Shown in pieces: positions 1-11,258 of a DNA stretch of 64,000 bases; position 1 is the stretch's first letter, and every line of letters starts with the position of its first letter. Position numbers and translations under genes: made by a program. The DNA is from Cryptomeria japonica (taxonomy: Eukaryota; Streptophyta; Pinopsida; Cupressales; Cupressaceae), in contig NC_081411.1 of the NCBI RefSeq assembly GCF_030272615.1, forward strand, positions 38,696,640 through 38,760,639, in the 5' to 3' direction. A model generated the notes under the pieces. It ran no database searches. It saw nothing but the letters and a program-made list of their open reading frames with translations, and was not told where the DNA came from.

Positions 1-689
1 TTTTGATTTTCTAAATAGATTACACACATATGCAATGCTAAGGAAAAAAAAGAAAAATTAAATCTGGATGTATATTTTCTCATAATATTTAAAATCGAGC
101 ATAGTTAAATTTGGTACTCTTCATTCGATGTCATATTTTGTCTATTAAATTTATCATTCTCAGAAAATAAATTATACCCTTTTGGAGAATATTCTCTAAT
201 GTAGTGATACATATATTTTGTAAAAAAAAATTAATATCATTTAATATATTTATTTAATTTCAAATCAACCTCTTTTCAAACATAAAAAACCTACTTACAA
301 TATCTAGAAAAATAAAATATATTAAAATTAATAAAAACATAAAAAATAATACATCGATATTCTTGATTTTGTTCTTTACAAATAGGTTATTTCTTAATGT
401 GTTAAAAAGATTCCTCCTGAAGAAAAAACAACAGAAGTTGAAGGTTTTGGAAATGTAGAGGAAATGGTGATTTGGCTGCCACATCACATGACACATAAAT
501 AGGTTCAATTGAGCTAGGTTCGACCGAACTAGGTTTGGCCAAACTTACTATGTAGAAAATATGTTCAGATGAACTTATTGTGCCATTTTCACGCAATGCA
601 ACCACCACTTAGGATCAATTGAACCTATTTCAGTTGAACTTATTCAATTATCCTCAAGTACAACATAGTAGTGTAGTTTAGACCATAGA
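1..689. other. AT-rich flank without a recognised gene
   Basis: The stretch is AT-rich with long A and T runs. Short open frames are present, but none shows a recognisable domain. The only structured part is the palindromic minisatellite at 503-639, listed separately. It may be eroded upstream LINE sequence, but I see no reverse transcriptase motif in it. Confidence 0.5.
503..639. repeat. Palindromic 12-mers in a 15-bp register
   Basis: Three 12-bp palindromic or near-palindromic units, GTTCAATTGAGC (503), GTTCGACCGAAC (518) and GTTTGGCCAAAC (533), are each separated by TAG, giving a 15-bp period. A further unit, GTTCAGATGAAC, lies at 563, exactly two periods later. Two more occur at 613 and 628, again 15 bp apart. 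The consensus is GTTCAnnTGAAC. Origin and function are unknown. Confidence 0.7.
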
Positions 690-1624
690 TAGCTTGATCC
701 CAATAGAAAATGTTATTTTTTTCTAAAGCAATATTGGGGAGATGAAGTGAGAGACTATGCCATATTCCCTTATGGTGACCCACCTTCGGGATGAGAATGC
801 AAACACTTATCTCAACTTCCTTTATTTATTGTAGAATTCTCATTGTTAAAAAAATTATTAAGCAGTGGGAGAATTCTTTTAGAAATGGAGGGAATAAATT
901 AACATGGGCAGGGTCTACACATGCACAATATAGTGCTAAGTAGGGATATTAAATCATTTCTATATTGCAAGAAATTGGAAAGGTCTAATATCCCAGTTCA
1001 ATTATGGTGTGAAAGGGAGTGTGTGCCCAAAGTAAGGGTTTTCACATGGGTTTCTATCTCAAAGAGAGTCCTTATTATAAAATAATTTAGAAGGATGGGT
1101 TATGAAAGACCATCAAGGTATGGATAATGCAAGAATCATGAAGAGAATATAGATCACATTCTTCTAGGATGCCCCTTCTCATATGAATGTTTGAGATGGA
1201 TGTGTGCAAATTTGGGCTGGGTGTCATATCTTACAAATAATTTTAAATTTCTAGTTCAAATGTGGCCAATTAAACCTTGGATGGGCTTGCTTAGTAAGCT
1301 TTGGGAGGTTTGTCCCACCCTTTTGATATGGGAAATCAGGAAGGAATGAAATAGGTAAGTTTTTCAGTACAAATAAATGTCTCTTTCTTCTTTTTAGAAT
1401 ATGGTTGAAGTAGTTATTATAGAGACCATAAATAATAGGATGATTTCAAATTCAGCTTCCTATGCGAAATTTATTGAATGGGATGAAAAAATGATATTTT
1501 CATGGCCATGGATAAGAATTCAACATCATATTGGGAGTAATGAAATAAGGTTTTTATTTAATATATTATAGGTTAAATGGAAACCTCCGAAAGAAGGGTC
1601 GTATAAACTCAATTTTGATGGGAC
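690..1624 (+). pseudogene. LINE ORF2 C-terminal fragment (zf-RVT and start of RNase H)
   Basis: This is a degenerate C-terminal part of a plant non-LTR retrotransposon polyprotein. Around 1000-1200 the translation reads KVRVFTW, then HILLGCPFSYECLRW, the hallmark of the zinc-binding region after plant LINE reverse transcriptases (zf-RVT). It is followed by WEIRKERNR near 1330. At about 1572-1623 the frame reads WKPPKEGSYKLNFDGT, the first strand of the LINE RNase H domain. Several stops and frame changes break it. The frame stops at 1624 because element G1 is inserted there; the rest of RNase H resumes at 29656. The upstream limit is uncertain, and the part before about 880 is weakly supported. 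Confidence 0.75.
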
Positions 1625-2906
1625 TGATAGGGTTCACCTAGCTTGTTCACACTTCACCTAGTTGGTGTTGCTCAATTCCACCAAACTCACCAGGTATAGC
1701 TATGCTCCAAGACCTCTGAGTCCTTCCCAATCTCTACTAGGACTTTCTCTTCACCAATCTCAAGGTGTTTGTAACAAGTGCTTGACTAAGAACCCTACTA
1801 TTTCAATGTGTTTCCCATATGCTCAATCTTACAATATTGACTACAACTTATTAATTTCTCACTTTTCACCCCCATGCTACTGTGAGTCATTGCAAAGGTG
1901 TGGAGGTGGCATTTACCATGGAATTAATTGAGCTTGTTCCATTTGAGGTTTTTAAATATCTATCTTCCTTACTGATTTCATAAATTTGCCTAGAAATAAG
2001 GTTACAAGGATGAGCCCCAATTAGGCCTCCTAAATCCAATTTTTAAGGGTTTTTGGTTTTACGGTCCGAAAGACCTTGCAAAGAATTTATTTTTTCTTCA
2101 ATCACTCACCCATCCTCAAGAGATTTTTTAGGATTTAGTTTTCCAACTTACCGTACACTGCCTTAACCCAAAATTGAGAGTTTGCTAGGGTTTTTAGGCC
2201 TTAACCTGTAGCGACTGTCTAACTTTGTGAAATGGGCATCTAAAGGACTTGTCAAAGATTCTCCTTGCAATTAAAACTCTATATGGACCTCATGAACCAT
2301 CCCAAATTATTTTTTTAAGGTTTTTTATTCATCTGTACAGTATGCATTCAATTTACACCATGTTTTCTCTAGCTGGGTTATTCCTGGACTCACCTAGAAC
2401 AAGGTGGCAACTATGATGAACTCCACTTATATAAATCCTCCCTTAATATTTATATTTTACATAGGGTTTCCTTCCATGTCCCAAAAGTCCATGATGGTAG
2501 CATGGAGGGATTTTATGGGGCAACCATTTTACATGAATTTTCTATTTACAAGCCAAAATTGGTTGATTGAAAACCAAACAATAAAAGTACTAAAAAACAC
2601 TATCTACATAGCATAAAAATGAATCAATTAATACTAGAAAACACCAATTAACTTCTATCTCTCTCACCAATTTATGTCTCTTTTGACCATTAAGAAGGCT
2701 ATTAACCTACTCAAACTACCACCTACTCACAAAAATTCAAACCTAGAAATAAACTAAGTCAACTAGGCCTACACTTGACTCAAATAAAAAATTACACAGA
2801 CATCTTGGATCCTCCTATAGTCCTTATTAGAAACTAAACTTGGCTAAGGTCAGTACAAGACAAAATTGTAGGACTGTGACCCTAAGTCCTAGGTGCTTCT
2901 GCACCA
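1625..2906 (-). repeat. G1 3' LTR (1282 bp, internally deleted)
   Basis: It matches the LTR at 28029-29655 nearly throughout but lacks about 345 bp present there. On the minus strand it starts TGGTGCAGAAGC and ends near TATCA. The missing block falls between the shared AACTTCTAT and the shared ATTTATG(T/C)CTCTTTTGACC. Open frames inside the LTR have no homology and are chance. Confidence 0.88.
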
Positions 2907-2926
2907 TTCTACCAAACAAAAGAAAA

Positions 2927-3630
2927 TTAAGTCACCTCTTTGGGGATCAGATTCTGATCAATTCCTAGATTCTTGAACTCTATTTCAAGCACCCATGTAG
3001 CCTCAAAATCATCCATACCCTGCCACTTGATTAGGTACTCCCCATAAATTTGGTGTCTTGTCTTCTTAGCGATCCTTGAACTCAATGCCTTTTCAGCATT
3101 TGGACTGGGTTTTGATGGTATTTGAAGGTTATTTACATCATCTGATACCTCTGAGTGACTATAATATTCATCTATAATTGGCCCTTTGTAAGCAACTAAG
3201 TCTTCTGTGTTGAAAATCGATGGCAGTCCTATTTCACTAAGTAGGTCCACCTTGTATGCATTTTCTCCATACCTGGCTAGGATGGAATATGGACCCAACC
3301 TTCTCAACTACAACTTATTAGGTACTCCTTGTTGTAGTCTTTCTTTGTTAAGGTGCACCATGACAAGATCACCTACTTGGAATTCTAGGTTCTTCCTTCT
3401 CTCATCAACCTTTTTCTTGATCTTATTTGTGCTCTCCATCAATGCATGCTTGACTGATTCATGTACCTCTTTCATTGACTGAGAAAAATATTTAGCATAT
3501 CCACTCCTTGTTTCTGCATTTCCTAAATCCCTTAACTCCAATATACCCCTTCGGTGAATACCATAGACCACTTCAAAAGTACTCTTGCCTATGGTTCTAT
3601 TTATTGTGTCATTGTAAGCATATTCAACTT
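2927..3630 (-). pseudogene. G1 integrase C-terminus and chromodomain
   Basis: Reads on from the integrase core with VEYAYNDTINRTIGKSTFEV. The C-terminal part contains KNLEFQVGDLVMVHL, a common GPF/Y-region neighbour, and, after a stop at 3308-3310, LRRLGPYSILARYGENAYKV. Near the end YLIKWQGMDDFEATWV is a chromodomain core; such domains guide chromovirus integration into heterochromatin. The stop at 2927 closes pol about 20 bases before the 3' LTR. Confidence 0.85.
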
Positions 3631-3635
3631 GTGAT

Positions 3636-4575
3636 TGATCTGATGTTAGGATCTATGACTATTGCACGTGAGATGTCAACTCTTACAACAATTAAATGAA
3701 GGTCTTCAAATTACAATCAAATTGCTTAAATAGAATATAATAATCAAATAGCAATTGATTGAATAGAAGAGAGAAAGAAAAGAGAGGAAAAAACACAAGT
3801 TGATAACAGAGTTCACCAAATGGCTACATCTCCAGGTCCATCTCCAAAGGAGTGACCAATCCTTGATTATGCTCCAAAAAGAGGTTACAAGGTCTTCAAC
3901 TATTACAAAGTCTCCTCGCATCTCCTCAGATGATAATGAATTACAAATGTTCTTCTCTCTCAAGTACAACAAACTTGACTTCAAGCTCCCAATGCACCGA
4001 GACAAACAATTCACTATCACAAGCTCTCCAAAAATCCTCTCACAGTTCTCTCACCATTCTCCAATCTCCAATGTCTACTACAATTCTCACAACTTACCCC
4101 TCATTTTATACACAAATTTTACCCAATATGGCTTAAAACCATATGATTTGGAAAATCAACCATATCCCCCATTTACAACATATAAATCTTCTAAAATAAA
4201 CCCGCCCCTTTAAAAACAATGGCCCTTATAAATCTAGGCTTACAATTAAAAAATATTAAACTTTCCATTTTGTATCCCAAGATCCTTAGACCTAGGCTGG
4301 TCGAGATCAAGATGCTGGAAGTGAGGGGGTTGATGTTTTAAACAACCCGATCCTCAATAGGGATTTATAAACTTAACATAAAATCATTGCCCTTTATATA
4401 GCAATGTAAATTTTGCAGCTTATTAGAGGAGAGTGAGCGAGAGAGTGATTGAAATCCAATAAATTTTAATAGTTGGAACAAAATTCACCAATGCACCTAC
4501 TAAAACCTACATGGGTGCCACATTTTTAGAGCATCTAGAACATTTAGTCTTTTCAGTGAAAATCCACTTGGATCA
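3636..4575 (-). repeat. A 3' LTR (940 bp)
   Basis: In plus orientation it runs from TGATCTGATGTTAGG to CCACTTGGATCA. It aligns almost base for base with 13493-14436. On the minus strand the polypurine tract AGTGGGGAGGAT (4576-4587) directly precedes it. Open frames here such as 3800-4213 are inside the LTR and chance. Confidence 0.9.
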
Positions 4576-4587
4576 ATCCTCCCCACT

Positions 4588-5353
4588 AGAGAACTTTTGG
4601 ACCTCCAAAAGTTGCATCTATTTAGAAATTAAGCGAGGGCATGGCCTTACCACTTGTCCTGTATCATCTATCCATCTATACACATGGCTCATCACCACAA
4701 TCAAGACTACTACAATATTGTTGAACATATACATCATTCTATCACTTCCATAGCCATCTACATCAACTACTCCAACTACGAACCAATAACCACTGATTAA
4801 TATCAAGCTGAATAACAATGTAGATACAAAATTGAGCAAATCAACAACATGATGGTCTTTCACCATGGGAACATTTTAACCAGAAGGATCTCGATTATGC
4901 ATGCTTTAATTTTCTATCTCCACAAGTTGTCTTGTTTGCATATCCTGCAACATTTATTCATCAGTAGCCTTGACCACATTTGTATCTTGCCTCGAAACAC
5001 CTGAACTAACAGACATGAGATTCAAATCCTTACTTGCATTAATCACCCTCTTCAGTTGTCTTGTATTCACAAAAGAATGATCAATATTAAATTTGTGAGA
5101 ATGCACAATATACTGCAAGCCATCTTTAAACAAATGACAATGATTCTTCTCTCAATAGAAAATTACCTTTCGATCAAATAGATAAGGGCTTTCAAGCACT
5201 ATTCCACAAATATCCAACGGAAAAACATCAAATTGTACCTCATCCACAAACTTTCTTATGATTGTGAATTGTAAGGTGCATTGCCTTGTTATTTACAACT
5301 TACCATTCTCACAAATCCAACCTAGTGGATAGGGTCTCTTATGCGGTGTGGTT
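4588..5353 (-). pseudogene. A protease C-terminal half and hydrophobic tail
   Basis: Resumes after element B with TTPHKRPYPLGWICENGKL, then DEVQFDVFPLDICGIVLESPYLFDRK (seen from 5250 down to 5160) and HLFKDGLQYIVHSHKF. These are consistent with the second half of a Ty3-type protease and its flap. The last 80 codons (4866 to 4618) are strongly hydrophobic, with two likely membrane segments (FVSTLLFSLILISGYWFVV and NIVVVLIVVMSHVYRW). No polymerase follows; the polypurine tract and LTR come directly after. Confidence 0.7.
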
Positions 5354-5358
5354 TTCAA

Positions 5359-6135
5359 TGTTGGTATTGCACATTCCAATGAGAAATTATAGGCAATTGA
5401 AGGTATTTTCATTGATGGAAACCTTACAATCATGTGATACCGGTAGGCACGAACATACAGTTCACCGACACTGAAAATATTGATCACCAACACCATGGCT
5501 GACAGGAATATTTTTTAAATGTATTTTGTATTTAATTGTAAAATCTTTTGTAAGCAAACATGGCGAATTGTAATAAGACTCATATAAGTATGACATCTTA
5601 GAGAACATTTTATGATATGATAGTAAGTGGATATGGAAGGAATATTTGCAGACCTAATGTGCAAATTGTAAGGCAGATTTTGGATAAGGGTTTATGATTA
5701 TTACAGAGCTTAAACCAGTACTGAACCTAGTATAGTAGATACTGATCTGAAGCAGTACATGACATTGGATTTGTATAATCCATTTTTGTAAGTCAGTGAG
5801 AGTTCATTTTGTAACTGAGCAGTGAGCTCTAGACACTTGGCCTTCCTGCATGTGTAGGCCCCTATTGTAAGTAGTAATGTTCTCTTATTGGCCAGTAAGT
5901 GAATATTGTGGGTTACAAATCCCACTGAGGTTTTTCCCACATTGGGTTTCCTTGTTAAAAATACTATGTTATGGTGTGTCTTTTATGTTGTGGTTATTGT
6001 TCTTATTTACTACATTATTTTTGGTTTACCGGTAGACAACTTTGAAATGCTTTTCATGTTATAAGTTAAGAAAATTCTTATACCGGTCAGATACTAGTTC
6101 ACCCCCCCCTCTCAGTATCTTTGGCAATCTTAAGA
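5359..6135 (+). repeat. B 5' LTR (777 bp)
   Basis: Starts TGTTGGTATTGCAC and ends at CTTAAGA, corresponding to CCTAACA in the other copy, followed by ATTGGTATCAGAGC. It carries a C-run (CACCCCCCCCTCTCAG) near its 3' end, also present in the other copy and in related elements. Confidence 0.88.
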
Positions 6136-6137
6136 AT

Positions 6138-6149
6138 TGGTATCAGAGC
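6138..6149 (+). other. B primer-binding site
   Basis: TGGTATCAGAGC lies two bases after the 5' LTR and complements the plant initiator tRNA-Met 3' end. It is intact. Confidence 0.85.
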
Positions 6150-6206
6150 TTGGTCCTCTATTTTCAAAAGCCTAACAGCTTGAGGAAGATCCTGACACCG
6201 CTAGAG

Positions 6207-7290
6207 ATGGAAAACTTGAGAAAGCAATTGGAAACAACTCTTTCAGACTATGATGCAAAAAAAGTGAAGAATATCAAACTTGAAGATGATCTGAAGGCCA
6301 CATAGGATATCATTCGAGGACTTCAAGAAAATATCACCATTACAAGAAATAAGAGAAGAGAACTTTGTGAAAAGATGTAGAATGATGAAGATGAAAAGGA
6401 AACTCTGAATGATTTGGTGAACAAACTGAGTCAAGAAAACAGTACAATGAAGAATGAGATGTAGGATATGACTATGAGATTTTGTTAAAAAATTGAAGAT
6501 AGAAAGAAGAATGAGGATGACTTGGTTAGAAGAATAAATGATGCTGGAAATGAGAACACAAGACTTAGTCATGAAAATGATATGTTAAAGATATATTTGA
6601 TGCATACATAAAATGATAGAACTGAACTCATTAGAAAGAAAGGAATCTTGGAAAATGAATTGGCTAATGTAAATCAACACAAGGAGAAATTCAAGAAAAA
6701 TTCAGAAGAACTTGATGACATGCTGAAGAATCAAAAACCTAATGGTGATACAAATGGCCTTGGCTTTGAAATTGGTGAAAGCTCTGGTACTGCAAACAAA
6801 CATGATCATAGTAAACTGGTAAGACAACCTAATGCTTACAAATTTAATGGGAAATTCTTCAATTGTAACAAGTATGGTCATAGAGAAAATCAATGTAGAT
6901 CTAGAAACTATCAGAACACTAATACACCCATAAGTCAATGTTATAAATGTAAAAGAGTTGGTCATAATTAAGAAAATTTCAGAATGAATGTAAGATGTTA
7001 CATTTGTGGAAGATTTGGACACTTATCTAATCAATGCAGAATACATACCGACATAGGATATGGGAAAGCTATTCAGAAAAACATGTGACTTGTTATGCTT
7101 GTAACAAGATTGGACATATTGCAAAATTTTGTAGAAGTAAGGCATCACCGGCAAATAACAAAGGACCTAGCTTGAAAGGTAAAGAAAAGGTTGAAGAGGT
7201 AAAGCAATAATTCTCAAAACAATGGATCAGAAAGTCAGATCAAAATGTTGATGGGAATACTCCTTCACTGGTAGGAGACTCTACATCTAA
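6207..7290 (+). pseudogene. B ORF1: coiled-coil protein with four CCHC zinc knuckles
   Basis: Starts with MENLRKQLETTLSDYDAKK at 6207, about 60 bases after the primer-binding site. The first two thirds are a heptad-rich, Glu/Lys/Asn-rich helix with no canonical capsid motif. Between 6860 and 7140 there are four zinc knuckles in a row: CNKYGHRENQC (the first cysteine of the C-x2-C pair is lost to asparagine), CYKCKRVGHN, CYICGRFGHLSNQC, and, after a frame shift, CYACNKIGHIAKFC. Stops at 6304, 6379, 6462, 6487, 6610 and 6969 break it. The protein would bind the element's RNA. Whether it can pack particles alone is unclear, given the missing capsid domain. Confidence 0.7.
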
Positions 7291-7596
7291 CTAAAGAAAA
7301 TCCTTTGGGGGTTTGGCAACAAATTGAAAAATATGCCAATATACCCTTGGTTGATGGTGAGAAGTTGAATTACTTCTTTACCGGCAGATGAGTTAAGTTT
7401 GACTTAATCGGCAAAGCATTAAATGTGGTAATTGAAGGAAATAACACTATAAAGAAAGTGTTTTGGCTCTTTTTTATTCACCGAGCATTCAAAATCTTCA
7501 AAGAGCACAAAATTACTAAGCAAAGGCATCCTTAGTGTAAAGTGAAGTATTTCATCCAAGCACTCATCCTAAAGGAAGATTGAGGTATCTATAACC

Positions 7597-10500
7597 ATGG
7601 CATCCTCCTCTGTTCCTCAATTCATTGTAAACCCTATTATTGTAGAAGAAGTTAAATGCCTTAGACCCATGTTTTAGATCATTCTTGACATTGCAAAAAA
7701 AGATGATACCCTAGGGGCATTCTCTCAAATTCCTAAAGGAGTAGTATATGCTTAAAACCCTAGAATGTACATACATTGTCACATAGAAGAACTAGGAGAT
7801 AAAGAAATCAAGAATAGGTATCAGATTGTTTTATGTGATGAATCTGGAAATATCAAACCAAAACATAAGATAGTGGAAACCCTAGGTTTTACTGAAATCC
7901 TTAGTGTCCCAGATTTTCCCAAGGATGTTATAAGTATTGTGCTAAGCAGAGTGCATGGAGAATTCTTTTGGTTGGATTCAATTCAGAAGATCATGAAAGA
8001 GGCAGTTAAGGCAGTGACAGGCTTACCCTCCATTGGTAGCAGGCATAACAAAACTAAGAAGGTCTCTAAAGACACTGTAATGACCCTAACCGGTGCAACT
8101 TTCGACAAGAGATCACTTAGAGTCAATGATGTTAAAGATGAAAATGTCAAATTCATTACCATGGTACTTGTCTACAAAGCCACTCATACAAACTCTAGCT
8201 TGTGTATTAAAAGTTCTTATGACTTAGTGAAAAAAAATGCTAATATTGACAATTTGTGAATGGCTGAAAGATGAACTAATAGAAAACCTAAAGAAAATAA
8301 AAGGTGACAAGAAGGGAACCTTCAGATTTGGCATCTTACTTGTAAGCTTAATGTTGTATATCACCAAGGAAGTACCCAGTACTCACAAGAAAGACTTTGG
8401 ATTTGATATACTGGTAGGAAAACAACTATTGGACATATTGAACAACATGGGAGAAAAAAGAGATAAGAATATCAATGAATATTTTCAAGCATTGAAGGCA
8501 AAGATGAAATCTAGAACAAGGCTATCCCAAGCAATTGTTGACAAATACAAAGATGACATATGCTTTGTGGTAAAGAAAGATGAAATCTGGATGGAAGTAG
8601 TTGTCCCAAGGACTATTTGGGTAACCAAAATGGGCTATGAAGCTGATGAGAACATAATTGAGACATATGCAAAGACTTTACTTGAGGCACCAAGAAAACT
8701 GGATGAAAAATTCTTTAGCAATGCTAAGACACTTGAAAGTGGTATTCAGTCTAAGAAAAGAGTAAAGAAAATTGAACAGATAGTGAGGAAGGGCACTAGA
8801 CAAGACAAAAAAATAAAAGAAGATGTACTAAAGATATCTGGTATCAAGGAAAGTGAGTTGGAAGGACTTCAACCGAAAGCTCATCTTTCACTGGTTGCAA
8901 CTTCTTCCGAAAGTGACATACCAACTGAATTCAAAAGGGTAGAAAGGAAATGAAAACCTTCATTGGTACCCTCACCCACACCTAGAAGAACAAGACAAAA
9001 GCAATAGGCAGTTAGGCCTCCAACTAAGAAGTTAACTCCAAAGAAAAAGAAGGTAAAACAGGTTATTGCTCCATTAGCAAAATTCTAAGTGAAATAAGAG
9101 AAGATGAAAAATTGAAAAATATTAGTAAGTTGTACAACACACTTTCTACTGATGATAAAGAAAGCATAGAGAATAGTGTAATTTTACACTTGGACATATA
9201 CAAGAAAATTTTGATGGAAATTGTTGATGAAATACCCAATGATTTATATAGAAGACTAGAAACTAGAAGGGTAGCTATTGTTGAGTTAGATAAAAAGATA
9301 AAAATTGAAAAATTACTTGTAGTGCACCCACAAAAACTCACCTGAAGAAATAGATCAATTAATCAATGAGGCCAATTGGACAGTATTTTTAACCAGTCAC
9401 CAGCAAGTAAAACTAACGGTAGGCAGAGTGAATGAAGTTTCTGAAGAAACTGCAGATTTATGGGATATCTTCTTTGTTGAAAAGGAGAAACAAGAAGAAC
9501 TCAAAAGACCTAAGACCATCAGGGTATACCAAAAGGATAGAGATAAGGGGAAAGGTAAGGTAGGTGGACCTTCAAGCCTTAAGATAACTGATAACTTGCC
9601 CCCACCTCTTTCTGATACTCCACCAGTAGGAACCATTAACACACAACCGACAACAGAGAGTATGAAGACTCCTCAAGAGGATACAAATCCTAAGTTTGAA
9701 ATTTTGTACACTATAAATGTAGACACCCAAGAGGTAAATGTTGTGGCTAACAAAGAGACCACTGAAGATAAGAAGAAAGATATGGCTATTGAGCCACCGA
9801 TTGTAGATGTTGAGATTGGAGTTAGTGATACTGTAAATATAAGCACAGAAAAACCCACTCAGACAAAGAAACCGATAGAGGACACCACTGGGAAACCATC
9901 AGAAGCACCAGTAGATAAAACTGAGAAATAATCAAGAAAATAGGTAATGGACAGTACAGAGGTGCATACTGAAAAACCGATAGTACATACTAGTACTTCA
10001 TCAGAAAAACCTGCAATAGATAGCACAGAGAAACCCTCTGAGAAACAGATTAAGAAATAGGAACACAAACAGGCTGAGGTACAGGTTCAAACTGAGACAG
10101 TGCCACTGACAATAGCTGAAAAGCCTAAACCTTTTCTAGTAAAAATGCAAACACAAACTGACCTACCAGAGGTCGAAACAAGCAAAGTTATTACTACAAT
10201 CAGCAACATGGAGATTGTGAAAATAGTTGGGCAGACATATGGTTCTTCAATGATAGAATTCAGACCAATGAACATGACAGAGGTATTATTAGATTCTATT
10301 AAGAAAATCACTGAGTGTAATGTACAAGCCTACAAAGCTATTGATGACAAAATTCTTATTCTTAAATTGGTAGCACCCAAGTGCATTGTGGGAAGTAAAT
10401 ATTCTATAGGTCAACTAGACACATTGTCTAAATACATCACCGATAACATTTTGACAGTTGATCAAATAAATGAGGAGACATTTAAAGAGAAGATGGAAAA

Positions 10501-11010
10501 ATAAAAATAGAAATTCTTTGATGAGACAATAAAGAAGTGCATGGGACACATTGGTACCCTTTTACCGGTGCTAAACAAAACAATAATGGAGTTTAAGGAA
10601 TTATATAGAGATACATGCAAGACCAATATTTTGACAACAGATATAGACAAGGAAATCAGTAAGGTACAGAAAGAGATTGATGATATAGTTGACAATCTCA
10701 TTGGCTCATCTCAACCATTATCAGTTATAGAGCAAGAAATGACAAGTTTTGAGGAAAAACTTGAAAATTGGAAAAAGAGAAAGGAAAAATAAAAGGAAAG
10801 GAAAAAGATCTTAAATGCAAACTTAGTCCCAAATTGGACTACCTCATCTCTTTGAGTAAAGAGATCTTAGAGGTACTTTTTCAAGGACTAAAGACACCGA
10901 AGGAGAAAATGCATCACCTCACTGATACTATTCAAAGAATAGAGACAGTATTGAAGGACAGTGAAAAGCTCACTAAAAACCTGAATTTTGTAATGGCAGA
11001 CCTTTTCTAG
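7597..11010 (+). pseudogene. B ORF2: about 1,130-codon protein of unknown function
   Basis: I do not recognise this protein. It starts MASSSVPQFIVNP at 7597 in a good plant start context (AACCATGGC). Residues 1-400 look like a folded domain (for example GEFFWLDSIQKI, EAVKAVTGLPSIGS, FVVKKDEIWMEVV). A lysine-rich stretch follows (about 8700-9060), then a Thr/Pro/Glu-rich region with repeated EKP and TEKP units (9600-10080), and a helical C-terminus with coiled-coil character (10100-11010). No RT, RNase H, integrase or protease motif is visible. Frame changes occur near 8230 (an A-run), around 9340-9430 and near 10780, with scattered stops. Between these the frame is so long that it was clearly once coding. 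It takes the place of pol. Confidence 0.7.
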
Positions 11011-11247
11011 ATTGTAACCAATCGGTTACAAAGATCTAGCTGAAACTGCACTCAGTTGACACTTTTAAAACCTATTTCATTGATGTCAAATGGGAGTAGT
11101 AGAGAAAAGAAAAATCCAAATAACACAAGAGATCATCTACTCAGGGGTAGCACACAGTGTTGGTAATAGTTTTGGTAAGACAATATTGGCAAATCATTTT
11201 TGGATATACAATTTTGATTTTTCTCATGAGTGTTGCCATCAATGCCA

Positions 11248-11258
11248 AAGGGGGAGAT
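11248..11258 (+). other. B polypurine tract
   Basis: AAAGGGGGAGA directly precedes the 3' LTR (TTGTTGGC context). It primes plus-strand DNA synthesis in LTR elements. The sequence from GCCATCAATGCC to the LTR start is almost the same as in copia elements F and H. Confidence 0.8.

Noticed and set aside
260..508. 82-codon minus-strand open frame
   Set aside because: Phe/Leu/Ile-rich because the DNA is AT-rich; no start context, domain or relative seen.
690..900. LINE reverse transcriptase core upstream of the zf-RVT region
   Set aside because: I looked for the FADD-type box and other RT blocks and could not find them; only the region from about 880 is well supported.
3800..4213. 137-codon plus-strand open frame, with a near copy at 13656-13952
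   Set aside because: Both lie in the LTRs of element A at equivalent positions and differ by frame-breaking changes; this is LTR sequence, not a gene family.
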